From Myxococcus qinghaiensis (GTDB taxonomy: Bacteria; Myxococcota; Myxococcia; Myxococcales; Myxococcaceae), in the NCBI RefSeq assembly GCF_024198215.1, contig NZ_JAKCFA010000028.1:62001-126000 (forward strand): a DNA stretch of 64,000 nucleotides, read 5' to 3'. This document shows, in pieces, positions 42,027 to 51,373 of the stretch (its first letter is position 1; each line of letters begins with the position of its first letter). Under the pieces are notes generated by a model, which worked only from the letters and a program-made list of their open reading frames with translations, made no database searches and was not told where the DNA came from. The position numbers and the translations under genes were made by a program.

Positions 42027-45000
42027 ATGAGCCACGTCACCTGTCTGACTTCGCCCTCGGAAGACCGGGGCACGAGGCTGCGCGTCGCACTGGCTCGCGC
42101 GAGCCACGTCCTCCCCGCCCAGGGTCCCATCGGCGTGTTCGTGCACCACAACACGCTGCACGCGCTCCAACACCTGCCCTTCCACGAGGCGGTGGCCACC
42201 GCGAGCCGGACGTTCGGCGCGGAGGGATATCTGTCCGAGGCGCGCTTCCTGGAGCTGTACCGACAGGGCCGCATCACCGACGAAGACCTGCGGGCGGTGC
42301 TCGCGGAGCCGGGTGCGCCCCGCGTCGCGCCACCCGAGGAGCTGTCATGGGATGCGACGGCGCTGACGTTGCTCGCGCTGCTTCATCCGATGGAAGCGGA
42401 GTCGGAGGCCTCGCTTCGCTGGCAGCTGGAGGAGCGCCACGCGGCGGACCGGCTCCGCGCGGACCTGTCCACCAGCACTCGGCAGGCGCTGCTCCAACGC
42501 TCGACCGAAGGAGTGCGCGCGTGGCTGGAGCGCGTGGGCCGGGACTGGACGATGACGGAGCTGGCGTGCGCGCTGCTCGACCCCGAGCTCGGGTCCACCG
42601 TGCGCGCGGAGGACTCCAGGGTCACCGCCGAGCTGGCTTCAGTGTTCGGAGGGGACGGCAGCCCGCGCTCGCTCCGTGAGCAACTGGAGCACGCGCCGGA
42701 GACCTTCGCGGTGCGAGCCCTCTGGTCCGCATGTCGCATGACGAAGATATCCGTCCCTCCGCGAACGGCGGAACAGCTCAGCCATCGCGAGCTGCTGCTC
42801 GAAGCCACGGGCGAGGATGTGAATGACCTGCTGCACCCCCTCCTCATCCGTGCCTGCGCGGCCTTCCTGGATGAAGGCGTCGCGCATTGGAGCCTGCCGG
42901 GCCGGGAGCACGGCCTGCATCCCGCCTGGGTGGCGATGATGCGCGAGGGGCTCGGCGTCGCCCCCGACTGGCTGGCCGGATTGGAAGACGACCTGGTGGC
43001 CGAACCGGAGGAAACGGTGCTCGGCGTACTCGACGAGTTGGGCGTGGCCGAGGCCGACTGGGAGCCCTACCTCGTCCGCGTGCTGCTCGCGCTGCCGGGG
43101 TGGGCGGGGATGATGCATCGACTGGAGCACCACCCCGGGGACCGCGCCGAGGGAGCACCGCCCGCGCGGTTGCTGGACTTCGTCGCGGTGCGGCTCACCC
43201 TGGAGCGACGTGCCCTGCGCGAGGTCGCCCGACGACGACTCGACTACACCGGCCCGCTGTCCGGGTTGGCGCGACTCGCGAGCCCCGCCCGTGAATCCAC
43301 TCAGGCCGCGAGCTGGCGACTCTTCCAGTGGGCTCAGCTCCTGGGGCTGTCCGCGATGGACGTGGAGACACTTCCACTTCGAGCCCGGCATGAGCTGCTC
43401 GCAGGGCTGGAGGCCTTCGACGACGGTGCGCGGCGTCGCGTGTGGCAGGAAGCCTACGAGCACCACTATCGAAGCGAGGTGTGCCGAGGTCTCGCGCGCA
43501 ACCGCCTCCGCCCGGAGTCCGAGCGCGTGGTGACGGCGCCGCGCTTCCAGCTGATGTGCTGCATGGATGACCGGGAGGAGTCCTTCCGTCGCCACTTCGA
43601 GGAGCTGGACGCGCGACACGAGACGTTCGGCATCGCCGGGTTCTTCGGCGTGGCCTTCGACTATCGAGGGCTGGACGACGCGAGCCCTGTCTCGCTGTGC
43701 CCCATCGTCGTCACCCCGGCGCACATCGTGGAAGAGCAGGCACGCGCTGAGCATCAACCCCTGGCGGAGACCCGAGCCAGACGACGGAGCCTGTGGGCAC
43801 GCCTCGACCAGGCCTTGCAGCAGGGCACCCACGCCCTGGAGCTCTCCTGGCTCTTCGTGCCGCTGCTCGGCCTGTTGTCCGCGCTGGTCCTGCCCTGGCA
43901 GCTCCTCCTTCCGCGAGCACGGGGTCGGCTGAGACGGGCCCTCTCCGCGAAGTGCCTGCCCAGGCTCTCCACCCGACTCACGAGCCTGCGTGAACCCGAG
44001 GCCCACCGTGCCGCACCGATGCTGAAGGCGCGGGGCTTCACCCTCGACGAGAAGGCGGCGCGGGTGGCGGCATCGCTGGAGAGTCTGGGATTGATGAGGA
44101 ACTTCGCGCCGCTGGTGGTGGTGCTCGGCCATGGGGCAGGGAGCGTCAACAATCCCCACCAGGCGGCCTATGATTGTGGCGCATGCGGTGGCCGGCACGG
44201 AGGTCCGAACGCGCGCCTCTTCGCGGAGATGGCGAACCGCCCCGAGGTCCGCGCGAGGCTCCGGGAGCGCGGCCTCCTCATTCCAGACTCCACCTGGTTC
44301 ATCGGCGGGCTGCACAACACCACCACCGATGAAGTGAGCCTGTATGACACGCAGGCCCTTCCGGAGTCCGCGCGTGAGGAATTCGCGGGGCTGCGCGCGG
44401 CCCTGGACCAGGCCCGTGCACTGTCCGCCCAGGAGCGCTGTAGACGCTTCGAGTCCGCGCCCCTCGGGCTGTCCGCTCCGGCGGCGCTCCGGCATGTCGA
44501 GGCGCGCGCGGAGGACCTGGGGCAGCCTCGGCCGGAGCTGGGGCATGTGACCAACGCCGCCTGCATCGTGGGCCGCAGGGCGCTCACGCGAGGACTGTTC
44601 CTGGACCGGAGGGCCTTCCTCCTCTCCTATGACGCGAGCCAGGACGCGAGTGGAGCCATCGTCGAGCGCATCCTCCTGGCGGCGGGCCCCGTCGGCGCGG
44701 GCATCAGCCTGGAGTACTACTTCTCTTGCGTCGACAACGAGCGTCACGGCTGCGGCACCAAGCTGCCCCACAACCTCACCGGCCTGCTCGGCGTCATGGA
44801 CGGCGCGGAGAGCGACCTGCGCACGGGGTTGCCTCGGCAGATGATTGAGATTCACGAGCCGATGCGACTGCTCCTCATCGTCGAGGCGAGCACCGGCGTG
44901 TTGTCTTCCATCCTCGCGCGACAGCCCGCGCTCCAGGAGCTCATCGGTCAGGAGTGGGTGCAGCTCGTGAGCGTGGACCCGGTGACGGGAGAACAGCACC

Positions 45001-45167
45001 GCTTCACGCGACACGGCTTCCAACCGCTCACACCGCCGGAGACCGGCTTGCCGGAGGTGGCCTCTTCGGCCCACTGGTACCGAGGCCACCGCGACTTCCT
45101 GCCTCCGGCCCTCATTCGCGGGCCAGCGCCGCGTCGATTGGGAGAAGACCGTCATGCCTCGTCCTGA
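42027..45167 (+). CDS. dabA: DabA-like inorganic carbon transport protein (DUF2309)
   Basis: A 1046-aa protein. The zinc-site residues known in DabA, arranged like a beta-carbonic anhydrase, are in place. C512-x-D514 lies in LMCCMDDREESFRRHF. H702 is in LGHGAGSVNNP, and C717, 15 residues later, is in AYDCGACGG. In the DAB complex DabA is a soluble or membrane-attached subunit that is proposed to convert CO2 to bicarbonate vectorially, powered by the cation-motive force through DabB. It follows the SulP gene by 9 nt and overlaps dabB by 14 nt. Full length compared with the family (about 800-1100 aa). Confidence 0.92.
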   Translation: MSHVTCLTSPSEDRGTRLRVALARASHVLPAQGPIGVFVHHNTLHALQHLPFHEAVATASRTFGAEGYLSEARFLELYRQGRITDEDLRAVLAEPGAPRVAPPEELSWDATALTLLALLHPMEAESEASLRWQLEERHAADRLRADLSTSTRQALLQRSTEGVRAWLERVGRDWTMTELACALLDPELGSTVRAEDSRVTAELASVFGGDGSPRSLREQLEHAPETFAVRALWSACRMTKISVPPRTAEQLSHRELLLEATGEDVNDLLHPLLIRACAAFLDEGVAHWSLPGREHGLHPAWVAMMREGLGVAPDWLAGLEDDLVAEPEETVLGVLDELGVAEADWEPYLVRVLLALPGWAGMMHRLEHHPGDRAEGAPPARLLDFVAVRLTLERRALREVARRRLDYTGPLSGLARLASPARESTQAASWRLFQWAQLLGLSAMDVETLPLRARHELLAGLEAFDDGARRRVWQEAYEHHYRSEVCRGLARNRLRPESERVVTAPRFQLMCCMDDREESFRRHFEELDARHETFGIAGFFGVAFDYRGLDDASPVSLCPIVVTPAHIVEEQARAEHQPLAETRARRRSLWARLDQALQQGTHALELSWLFVPLLGLLSALVLPWQLLLPRARGRLRRALSAKCLPRLSTRLTSLREPEAHRAAPMLKARGFTLDEKAARVAASLESLGLMRNFAPLVVVLGHGAGSVNNPHQAAYDCGACGGRHGGPNARLFAEMANRPEVRARLRERGLLIPDSTWFIGGLHNTTTDEVSLYDTQALPESAREEFAGLRAALDQARALSAQERCRRFESAPLGLSAPAALRHVEARAEDLGQPRPELGHVTNAACIVGRRALTRGLFLDRRAFLLSYDASQDASGAIVERILLAAGPVGAGISLEYYFSCVDNERHGCGTKLPHNLTGLLGVMDGAESDLRTGLPRQMIEIHEPMRLLLIVEASTGVLSSILARQPALQELIGQEWVQLVSVDPVTGEQHRFTRHGFQPLTPPETGLPEVASSAHWYRGHRDFLPPALIRGPAPRRLGEDRHASS

Positions 45168-46533
45168 ACTCGCGGAGCTTGCCTGGACGTGGCTCGCGGC
45201 GATGGTGCCGCTGAGTCCCCTGCTCGCCTTCTTCAGCCTGGGGACGGTGATGTTCCTGCACCGAGCGCCCAGCGAACGTTGGGTGGTGCGCCAGGTGATG
45301 GGGGCGTTGTGGCTGTCATGGAGTTGCGCGGTGGCCACCGTCTTCCATTGGCTCTCCCGACCCGAGGCCGTGCGAGTCATCCGGCTGTGCCCATGGTTCT
45401 CCTCGGGCGAGTCGAGCTTCGACGTGACGCTCCAGGTCGACCCGCTCTCGGCGACGATGTGGCTGCTGACGAGCCTGCTCACCCTGCTCATCGGCCGCTT
45501 CTCGGTGAGCTACCTGCACCGGGAGCCGGGCTTCGCGCGGTTCTTCCTGCTGTTGTCGATGTTCTCCTCGGGAATGCTGCTGTTGGTGGGAGGAGGAAGC
45601 CTCGACATGCTCTTCGTGGGCTGGGAGTGGGTGGGGCTCGCGTCGGCGCTGCTCATCGGCTTCTTCCATGAGCGGTCCGCGCCCCTGAACGCCGGGCTTC
45701 GGGCCTTCGGCACCTATCGAGTCTGTGACGTGGGTTTGCTCGCGGGCCTGGTGCTGCTGCATCACCTGACAGGCACGACGGAGTGGAGCGGCACATTCAG
45801 CCCGCGCCGCTCCGCGCTCCCGGCCACCGCGCTGGGCCTGTGTCTGTTGCTGGCCGCCATGGGGAAGTCCGCGCAGGTCCCCTTGGGTGGCTGGCTGCCT
45901 CGCGCCATGGAAGGCCCCACGCCGTCCAGCGCGCTGTTCTATGGAGCGCTCTCCGTGCATGCGGGGCTGTTCCTGTTGCTGCGTTCGGAGCCGCTGCTGG
46001 AGCAGGCACCGGTGGCGAAGGGCGTGCTCGTCGTGGTGGGGTTGCTCACGGCGATACACGCCACCGTGGTGTGGCGAGTGCAGACGGATGTGAAGAACGC
46101 GCTCGCCCATGGAGTCCAGACACAGGTGGGTCTGATGTTCATGGAGGTGGGCCTGGGGCTGTACACGCTCGCGCTCGTGCACCTGGTGGCGCATGCCTGT
46201 CTGCGCTGTCTCCAGCTCCTCCGCGCGCCTTCCGCCCTGCGCGACGTCCAGGCACGACGTGCCGCGCTCCAGGACACACGCGCACCGTCCATCGTCACGG
46301 CGCACCGACTGTTGCCGACGCGGTTCTACCGACTGGCGCTGGAGCGCTTCGCAATCGACGTGTTGCTGGAGCGCTGGCTGGTGAAGCCCGTGCTGCGCCT
46401 GGGGCACTGGCTGGATGGAGCGGAGCGTCGCTGGGTGGACGCACTCGATTCAGGTGTGCCGCGCCCGGCAGTCGCTCCCGCGCCGCGTCCCGCTGAGTCC
46501 GCGCCGAGCAATCCCACCACGGGGGCCGCATGA
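45154..46533 (+). CDS. dabB: DabB-like proton-conducting membrane subunit (NuoL/MrpA family)
   Basis: A 459-aa polytopic membrane protein of about 12 helices. Key elements of the antiporter-like family are intact: GWEWVGLASALLIGFF (the helix-5 Glu), GKSAQVPLGGWLPRAMEGPTPSSAL (the helix-7 Lys and broken-helix motif), and TDVKNALAHGVQTQVGLM (the second Lys). In DAB systems DabB supplies the cation gradient that drives DabA. The start overlaps the last 14 nt of dabA and its stop overlaps the next ATG (ATGA), so the three genes are coupled. Shorter than NuoL, as expected for DabB. Confidence 0.9.
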   Translation: MPRPELAELAWTWLAAMVPLSPLLAFFSLGTVMFLHRAPSERWVVRQVMGALWLSWSCAVATVFHWLSRPEAVRVIRLCPWFSSGESSFDVTLQVDPLSATMWLLTSLLTLLIGRFSVSYLHREPGFARFFLLLSMFSSGMLLLVGGGSLDMLFVGWEWVGLASALLIGFFHERSAPLNAGLRAFGTYRVCDVGLLAGLVLLHHLTGTTEWSGTFSPRRSALPATALGLCLLLAAMGKSAQVPLGGWLPRAMEGPTPSSALFYGALSVHAGLFLLLRSEPLLEQAPVAKGVLVVVGLLTAIHATVVWRVQTDVKNALAHGVQTQVGLMFMEVGLGLYTLALVHLVAHACLRCLQLLRAPSALRDVQARRAALQDTRAPSIVTAHRLLPTRFYRLALERFAIDVLLERWLVKPVLRLGHWLDGAERRWVDALDSGVPRPAVAPAPRPAESAPSNPTTGAA

Positions 46534-48197
46534 GTCCCACCCTGTTCCTCTGCTTGCTGGTGTCACTCCCTCTCGTGGGCGCCGTGCTGCTCACCGTGTC
46601 GCGGCAACCCACGCGGGCTCGCCTCATGGCCACAGGCACAGCAGCCCTCACGTTGCTGCTCGCCGTCGCAGCGCCACACCTCGCCGGAGGCACTTCAACC
46701 AGTACCGGCCTCGCGGTGCCCTGGCTCAGTGCGACCGTCCACCTCGGCGTGGATGAACCGAGCGCACGAGCACTGCCGCTCATCGCGTTGCTCACGCTCG
46801 TCACCCTCATCGCGAGCCCTCGCCAGGACTCCCACCGGCAAGTCCTCACCGCGCTGCTCCTCACCGAGAGCGCCACGCTGGGCTTCTTCTGCGCACACGA
46901 CGTGCTACCGCGGCTCCTCTTCTTCCTCGCCATGGCGGTCCCCATTGCTCGCGGGAGACACACCCCCTCCGCCGGGCGCGCGGTCCGGGTGTACCTGCTC
47001 ATAGGCACCCTGCCCGTCCTGTTGAGCCTGGCGATGCTGGGCTGGCATGCGGGGACGAGGACTCCCTTCCTCTCTCCCGAGGAGTTCGCGAGCCGCCTGC
47101 CTCACGGCTGGCGCCCGGGACTCTGCGCACTGCTCCTCATCGGCATCTGCGCGCGGCTGGCGGTGGTGCCCTTCCACTCCTGGCTGCCCGTGGTGCTGAC
47201 GCGAGGCCCGCTCGGCGTCGGCGTCCTCTGGATGAACCTCGCGGCGAGCCTCCATCTCCTGACGCACGTCATGCGACCGCTCTTCCCAGCCGAGTGGGAC
47301 GCGGTGGCTCCCGTGCTGGGAAGTCTGGGTGCCGGTGCGGCGTTGTATGGCGCGCTGCTCGCGCTCGTGCAGACGGACCTGCGCCGCATGCTGGCCTTCC
47401 TGCTCGTGAGTCAGTCGGGGCTGCTGCTCGCCGGAGTGGCGCTGGGTGGCTCCACGGGACTCCCTGGTGCCTGGCTCCAGTGTCTCGCCATGGGCATCGC
47501 CTTCACGGGCCTGGAGTTGCTCGTCCGCGCCATCGAGGCTCGCACCGGCACCACGGACCTGGATACACGGCACGGGCTCATCACTCGCGCTCCGCGCATG
47601 GCCACCACCTTCCTGCTGCTTGGCCTCGGCGCGCTGGGCTTTCCTGGCACGCTCGGGTTCGTCAGCGAGGACCTGCTGCTGCGCGGAACGCTCGGAGCGC
47701 ACCCCCTGCTCGCGCTGCCGTTGCTGCCGGCGCTCGCGCTCAATGCCATCACCCTGGTGCGAGCCTTCCAGCGCGCCTTCCTGGGCCCGCGCCCGCGCGG
47801 CACGCCGTCCACCGAGGACCTGCTGCCCCGTGAGCGCTGGACGACCCTTGCCCTGGTAGTGCTCCTCTGCGTGGCTGGGTCTCCACCAGCCCAAGACAGC
47901 TCAGGGCCGATATCGCTCCGCCTCCTTGAAGAATTGGGTGAGCGAGTAGTCCAGCAGCGACTGGCGGGACTGCATGTACCGGCGGGCGCGGAGAAAGGGC
48001 AGCCAGACGCGCTTGCCAACGCGCACCTGGGACTCTTCCATCTTCTGCCGCGGCACCCACGTCCCTCCCAGTCGCCGCACCAGCACGTCACCCATGAAAG
48101 CCCCGAGCGCCGGAGCAGTGTGACTGTCGATGAGTTGCCGCTCGTATCTCTCCGGGAAGCTCTCTCGCCAGAAGTAGAAGTCCAGGTCCGTGAGTGA
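46530..48197 (+). CDS. Second DabB/NuoM-like membrane subunit, C-terminus running into the convergent gene
   Basis: A 555-aa frame. Residues 1-450 form an antiporter-like membrane protein (VPFHSWLPVVLTRGPLGVGVLW; TDLRRMLAFLLVSQSGLLLAG). Compared with dabB, the helix-5 Glu is absent (FFLAMAVPIARG) and both channel lysines read as Arg, so proton conduction may be weakened. The hydrophobic part ends near 47890. The last 99 codons (to 48197) lie entirely over the 3' end of the convergent immunity gene and have the polar composition of an antisense frame. The native stop was probably lost when the neighbouring region joined here. The gene overlaps dabB by 4 nt. Confidence 0.78.
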   Translation: MSPTLFLCLLVSLPLVGAVLLTVSRQPTRARLMATGTAALTLLLAVAAPHLAGGTSTSTGLAVPWLSATVHLGVDEPSARALPLIALLTLVTLIASPRQDSHRQVLTALLLTESATLGFFCAHDVLPRLLFFLAMAVPIARGRHTPSAGRAVRVYLLIGTLPVLLSLAMLGWHAGTRTPFLSPEEFASRLPHGWRPGLCALLLIGICARLAVVPFHSWLPVVLTRGPLGVGVLWMNLAASLHLLTHVMRPLFPAEWDAVAPVLGSLGAGAALYGALLALVQTDLRRMLAFLLVSQSGLLLAGVALGGSTGLPGAWLQCLAMGIAFTGLELLVRAIEARTGTTDLDTRHGLITRAPRMATTFLLLGLGALGFPGTLGFVSEDLLLRGTLGAHPLLALPLLPALALNAITLVRAFQRAFLGPRPRGTPSTEDLLPRERWTTLALVVLLCVAGSPPAQDSSGPISLRLLEELGERVVQQRLAGLHVPAGAEKGQPDALANAHLGLFHLLPRHPRPSQSPHQHVTHESPERRSSVTVDELPLVSLREALSPEVEVQVRE

Positions 48198-49235
48198 CTC
48201 GGGCGACGAGTCCATGATGGACGGCACCTTCGTGTGCAGCCCTGCCACGAGTCCCTCGGACAGATCTCCATAAGAAGTGAGGACGCGCTCCGGGCTCTCC
48301 ACATCTGACGGCAGGGCGACCGGAAGCCACTCCTCCGACTCTGGAGGCCGGAAGGCGTTGAGTTCGGCGATCTTCCGTTGTCGCTCACTGAGGCCGAATT
48401 CGAACGGCAGTCGTGAGAGGAACGGCGCCACGTCCGGATGGAAGCGCGGCTCCACGGGGGCGAGTGCGGCGCTGCGCTCCCTCAGCGTGCGTAGCACCGT
48501 GTCGAAGTCGAGGTCCGGCCGCAGGTGGACATGGGCGCGAGCCTGCACCACACGCGCCTCCTCACTGTCGAATTCGGCGGCAGTGGGCCGCAGCACCAGG
48601 AGGACGGAGCCGTTGGGGAGTTCCTCCACGAGGTGCGCAGGCGTCGAGAGCATCCGCTCTCGTCCTACGGACTCGACCCACTTCGGACCGAAGATGTTCA
48701 GCCACGATACTTCTTGAATCCTGTCGCCTTCATTCTGCTCCGAAGCCTCCACATCGTGACCAAGACTGGATGCCTCCGCCAACTGGTCCTCGGCAAGACT
48801 ACTAGCCGCAGCTCCAGTCACTGGGTAACGAGATGCCCAGGCGCGGACCATGTCCACGAACGCAATGCAGCGCGCTGCCTCACTGAAAACTGAAAGCGGC
48901 TGGACAGAGACCCAGACATACAATCTGGGGGCTGATGGCGGCAGCGAGAGCCTGATGGACATGTCCAATGAGGGCCACGTCACACGAGAGAGACCAACGG
49001 ACATGCTTTTCTTTCCGCGCTTCTCGTTCAGCGCCTTCAGGAAAGAAGCGCGGGAGTAGGGATACTGCTGTTTGCCTTCGACAACTTCCGGCATCCACGC
49101 ACCCGCGTACGTCTCAAGCACCTTGAGCAAGGGCTCCAATGCCTGCGTCAGGTCTACGGCCTGTTCGAAGGAGGCCTCAAAGGAGAGACGAAGACGGTCG
49201 TCGGTGTTGGGTTCGTGTTTCTCTGTTCCATTCAT
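47901..49235 (-). CDS. Probable immunity protein of the lipoprotein toxin
   Basis: A 444-aa soluble protein whose ATG overlaps the toxin stop (ATGA). The first half (about 1-260) resembles Imm52-type immunity proteins: YVWVSVQPLSVFSEAARCIAF, VSWLNIFGPKWVESVGRERM, and LVEELPNGSVLLVLRPTA. The second half (about 290-444) is a separate domain ending LGAFMGDVLVRRLGGTWV, RVGKRVWLPFLRARRYM and SLLDYSLTQFF, a pattern I recognise from other myxobacterial toxin-operon proteins. No signal peptide, so cytoplasmic, where it would neutralise an imported nuclease-like toxin. Its 3' end overlaps the plus-strand membrane gene by 297 nt. Confidence 0.7.
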   Translation of the reverse strand: MNGTEKHEPNTDDRLRLSFEASFEQAVDLTQALEPLLKVLETYAGAWMPEVVEGKQQYPYSRASFLKALNEKRGKKSMSVGLSRVTWPSLDMSIRLSLPPSAPRLYVWVSVQPLSVFSEAARCIAFVDMVRAWASRYPVTGAAASSLAEDQLAEASSLGHDVEASEQNEGDRIQEVSWLNIFGPKWVESVGRERMLSTPAHLVEELPNGSVLLVLRPTAAEFDSEEARVVQARAHVHLRPDLDFDTVLRTLRERSAALAPVEPRFHPDVAPFLSRLPFEFGLSERQRKIAELNAFRPPESEEWLPVALPSDVESPERVLTSYGDLSEGLVAGLHTKVPSIMDSSPESLTDLDFYFWRESFPERYERQLIDSHTAPALGAFMGDVLVRRLGGTWVPRQKMEESQVRVGKRVWLPFLRARRYMQSRQSLLDYSLTQFFKEAERYRP

Positions 49236-51373
49236 TGGAACGACACCTCCACTCCCTCTACTTCATTCTGAGCATCTCGCACCGCCGCTCGCGATGCTTT
49301 CGGATCCGCGGGCTTGAGCATTCCGCCCTCATATATAAGGCGGACCTTTTGGATCTGTGCCGTCTGTTCGATTCCGGGGCGGCGGATGTTCAGGGTCTCC
49401 CCGTAGTACCTCAAGGCAGCGCTAGCGTCCTCGATCATTTGCGCCGTGAGCGCCTCGGCTCCGAACCGCGAAAGGTCCCGACTCTTGAAGCTGAACGTCT
49501 CCACGCGGGGACTCGGGCCAGCAGAGAGCGCCTCTTCAATGACGAGCACATCCGCGAACCGGATATCCGCCTTCGCCACCCCGACGTGCGTCTCGATGCG
49601 CGGCTGTTCGAAGTCACCCAGCCAGCGCCGCTGTGCACGGGGCAAGGCAGCGTCCGCCTCCAGGATGGCGACCATGGTCTTCTCGAAGGCCATGCCCCGA
49701 GCATAGTAGGCGCGCATCCCCTCGTAGCCTTCCCACTTCAGGGGACCCTCGACGGCGTCACCGTCCTGAATCTCCTTCAGCCGCCTCTTGCGGTAGGCAA
49801 CGTACTCCTGCCAGAGCGGCGCCCCCTGCTCGACTCCTGGCGGCGGTTCATTCAGCTTGGGCGCCAGCTCCTTCAGCAGCTTCACATCCTTCGGGAAGCG
49901 GGGGCCCGTGAACTCCAGTTCGGCCTGGAACAGCTTCGTCTTCGCGGCCTCCGCGGCGCTCTGTGCGAAGAGGTCCGAGCCGCCGCCGCGCTTCCCTGCC
50001 GCGCCCTTTGTCGTCGCGTGCCCGGCGGACTCGCGACTGGCCTCTGCCAGGACCGCCTGCGCCTTCGCTGGCTTGCCGCGCGCCTCGTACAGCGCCAGCA
50101 GCCCCGCCTCGCCCCACTCGGCGGCCAGCAGCGCCCCCTCTCGGCTCGCTTGGAGGTAGCGCAGCAAGTCTCGCGCGGCGTTGACGCCCAACTGCTCCTC
50201 CAGGCGTCCCATCAGCGCCTTCATCCCCTCCACGTCGAGCGCCGTCAGTTGGAGCCGTCGCAACCCTCCGCGCGCCTCCACCAGGGCCCGAGCGCCCTTG
50301 CCCCCGGCGTACAGCGCCACCGCCAACGCGGCCGGCGCCAGCTCGCGCGTGGCCTGCTCGTACTTGCCCTGCGCCAACGAGTACGTCCCGTGTCCCGTCC
50401 CCACTGCCAGGTGGTAGAAGCCCACCGGCACGCCGAAGGTCAGGTAATCGAACGCCCCGACCGAGACACTTCCCGGCGCGTAGTGCCGCTCCATCAACGC
50501 CTTCCGCACTTCGTCGAGGGCGGCCTGGTACGGCGGTGGCAATTGCCCACGCAGCGCCATGAGCTCCGTGTACCGGGCCTCACCACTCACCAAGGTGCTG
50601 GAGAGCATGTCCCGGCCCGCGCGCCCCAACCCGCGCAGCACGTCGCGAGCCCGCTCTCCCCGCTCCGCAAAGCCATCCAACTCCAGACCCCGCCGCTTCA
50701 GCTCCTCGCGGACGGCGGCCATCGCGCCCAGCGTCTCCCCCAGCTGTTTGTCGCGGGCGAGCAGTCGCACCAGCTCAGCCAGTTCGTCGTCGAAGGCCGA
50801 GTGGAGGACGAAGAGGGCGAGCACCTCGGCATACGGCACGCCGTACTTCTCGGTAGCGCCAACGAGGAAGGCCGCGCGCTTGTGGCCGAGCACTTCCGAC
50901 GCCCGCGCATCCAGCGGTCCCAAGGCCCCCAGGCGGACAGCGTCCCATTCATCGAGGGACTCCACCAACGCGGCCAGATCCACCCCGCGCTGCATGGCCA
51001 CGAACTCCGAGGGCGAGGCACACGCCAGGAAAGGCGCCAGCACCGCCTGGCTTGAATCCAGGTGGGGCCATCCCGAAGGCATGGCCTTGCCACCGCAGGC
51101 AAAGGCGCCGCGCTCCTCGCTCGAGGCTCGTGTTCCCTCCCTGCTGACAGTCGCTCCCAGAAGCCCGCGTCGAAAGCCCATCGGCGCCGCCACGGACGGC
51201 CCACCCGCGGAGCCCGACTCCTCCTCCTGGTACACCCCCGCCGCCTGGGAGGGCACGGAGAGGGGACTGAAGGCCAAGGCCGGCCTCGTCGGCAACGAGG
51301 CGCACCCAGAAGCCATGAGCGCCACTCCCAGCACGAGGACGAGTCCGCCGCGCCAACGCCGCTCAGCGCGCAT
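49232..51373 (-). CDS. Lipoprotein toxin with C-terminal nuclease-like domain
   Basis: A 713-aa lipoprotein: signal peptide with lipobox MASGC (Cys24). A long helical middle region follows, with a hydrophobic glycine-rich segment (TFGVPVGFYHLAVGTGHGTY, then APAALAVALYAGGKGARAL) typical of pre-toxin or translocation regions. The last 130 residues form a compact domain: VAKADIRFADVLVIEEA (Asp near 602-608), then RVETFSFKSRDLS with Glu625 and Lys630, an arrangement consistent with a PD-(D/E)xK-type nuclease. Gene order (overlapping immunity gene downstream, barrel-like gene upstream with 11-nt overlap) fits a polymorphic toxin. SitA-type lipoprotein toxins moved by outer-membrane exchange are the closest known idea; that is inference. 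Confidence 0.75.
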   Translation of the reverse strand: MRAERRWRGGLVLVLGVALMASGCASLPTRPALAFSPLSVPSQAAGVYQEEESGSAGGPSVAAPMGFRRGLLGATVSREGTRASSEERGAFACGGKAMPSGWPHLDSSQAVLAPFLACASPSEFVAMQRGVDLAALVESLDEWDAVRLGALGPLDARASEVLGHKRAAFLVGATEKYGVPYAEVLALFVLHSAFDDELAELVRLLARDKQLGETLGAMAAVREELKRRGLELDGFAERGERARDVLRGLGRAGRDMLSSTLVSGEARYTELMALRGQLPPPYQAALDEVRKALMERHYAPGSVSVGAFDYLTFGVPVGFYHLAVGTGHGTYSLAQGKYEQATRELAPAALAVALYAGGKGARALVEARGGLRRLQLTALDVEGMKALMGRLEEQLGVNAARDLLRYLQASREGALLAAEWGEAGLLALYEARGKPAKAQAVLAEASRESAGHATTKGAAGKRGGGSDLFAQSAAEAAKTKLFQAELEFTGPRFPKDVKLLKELAPKLNEPPPGVEQGAPLWQEYVAYRKRRLKEIQDGDAVEGPLKWEGYEGMRAYYARGMAFEKTMVAILEADAALPRAQRRWLGDFEQPRIETHVGVAKADIRFADVLVIEEALSAGPSPRVETFSFKSRDLSRFGAEALTAQMIEDASAALRYYGETLNIRRPGIEQTAQIQKVRLIYEGGMLKPADPKASRAAVRDAQNEVEGVEVSFQ

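Noticed and set aside
42639..45491. 950-codon minus-strand frame opposite dabA
   Set aside because: dabA is strongly supported by zinc-site residues; the opposite frame has no motif and crosses gene boundaries.
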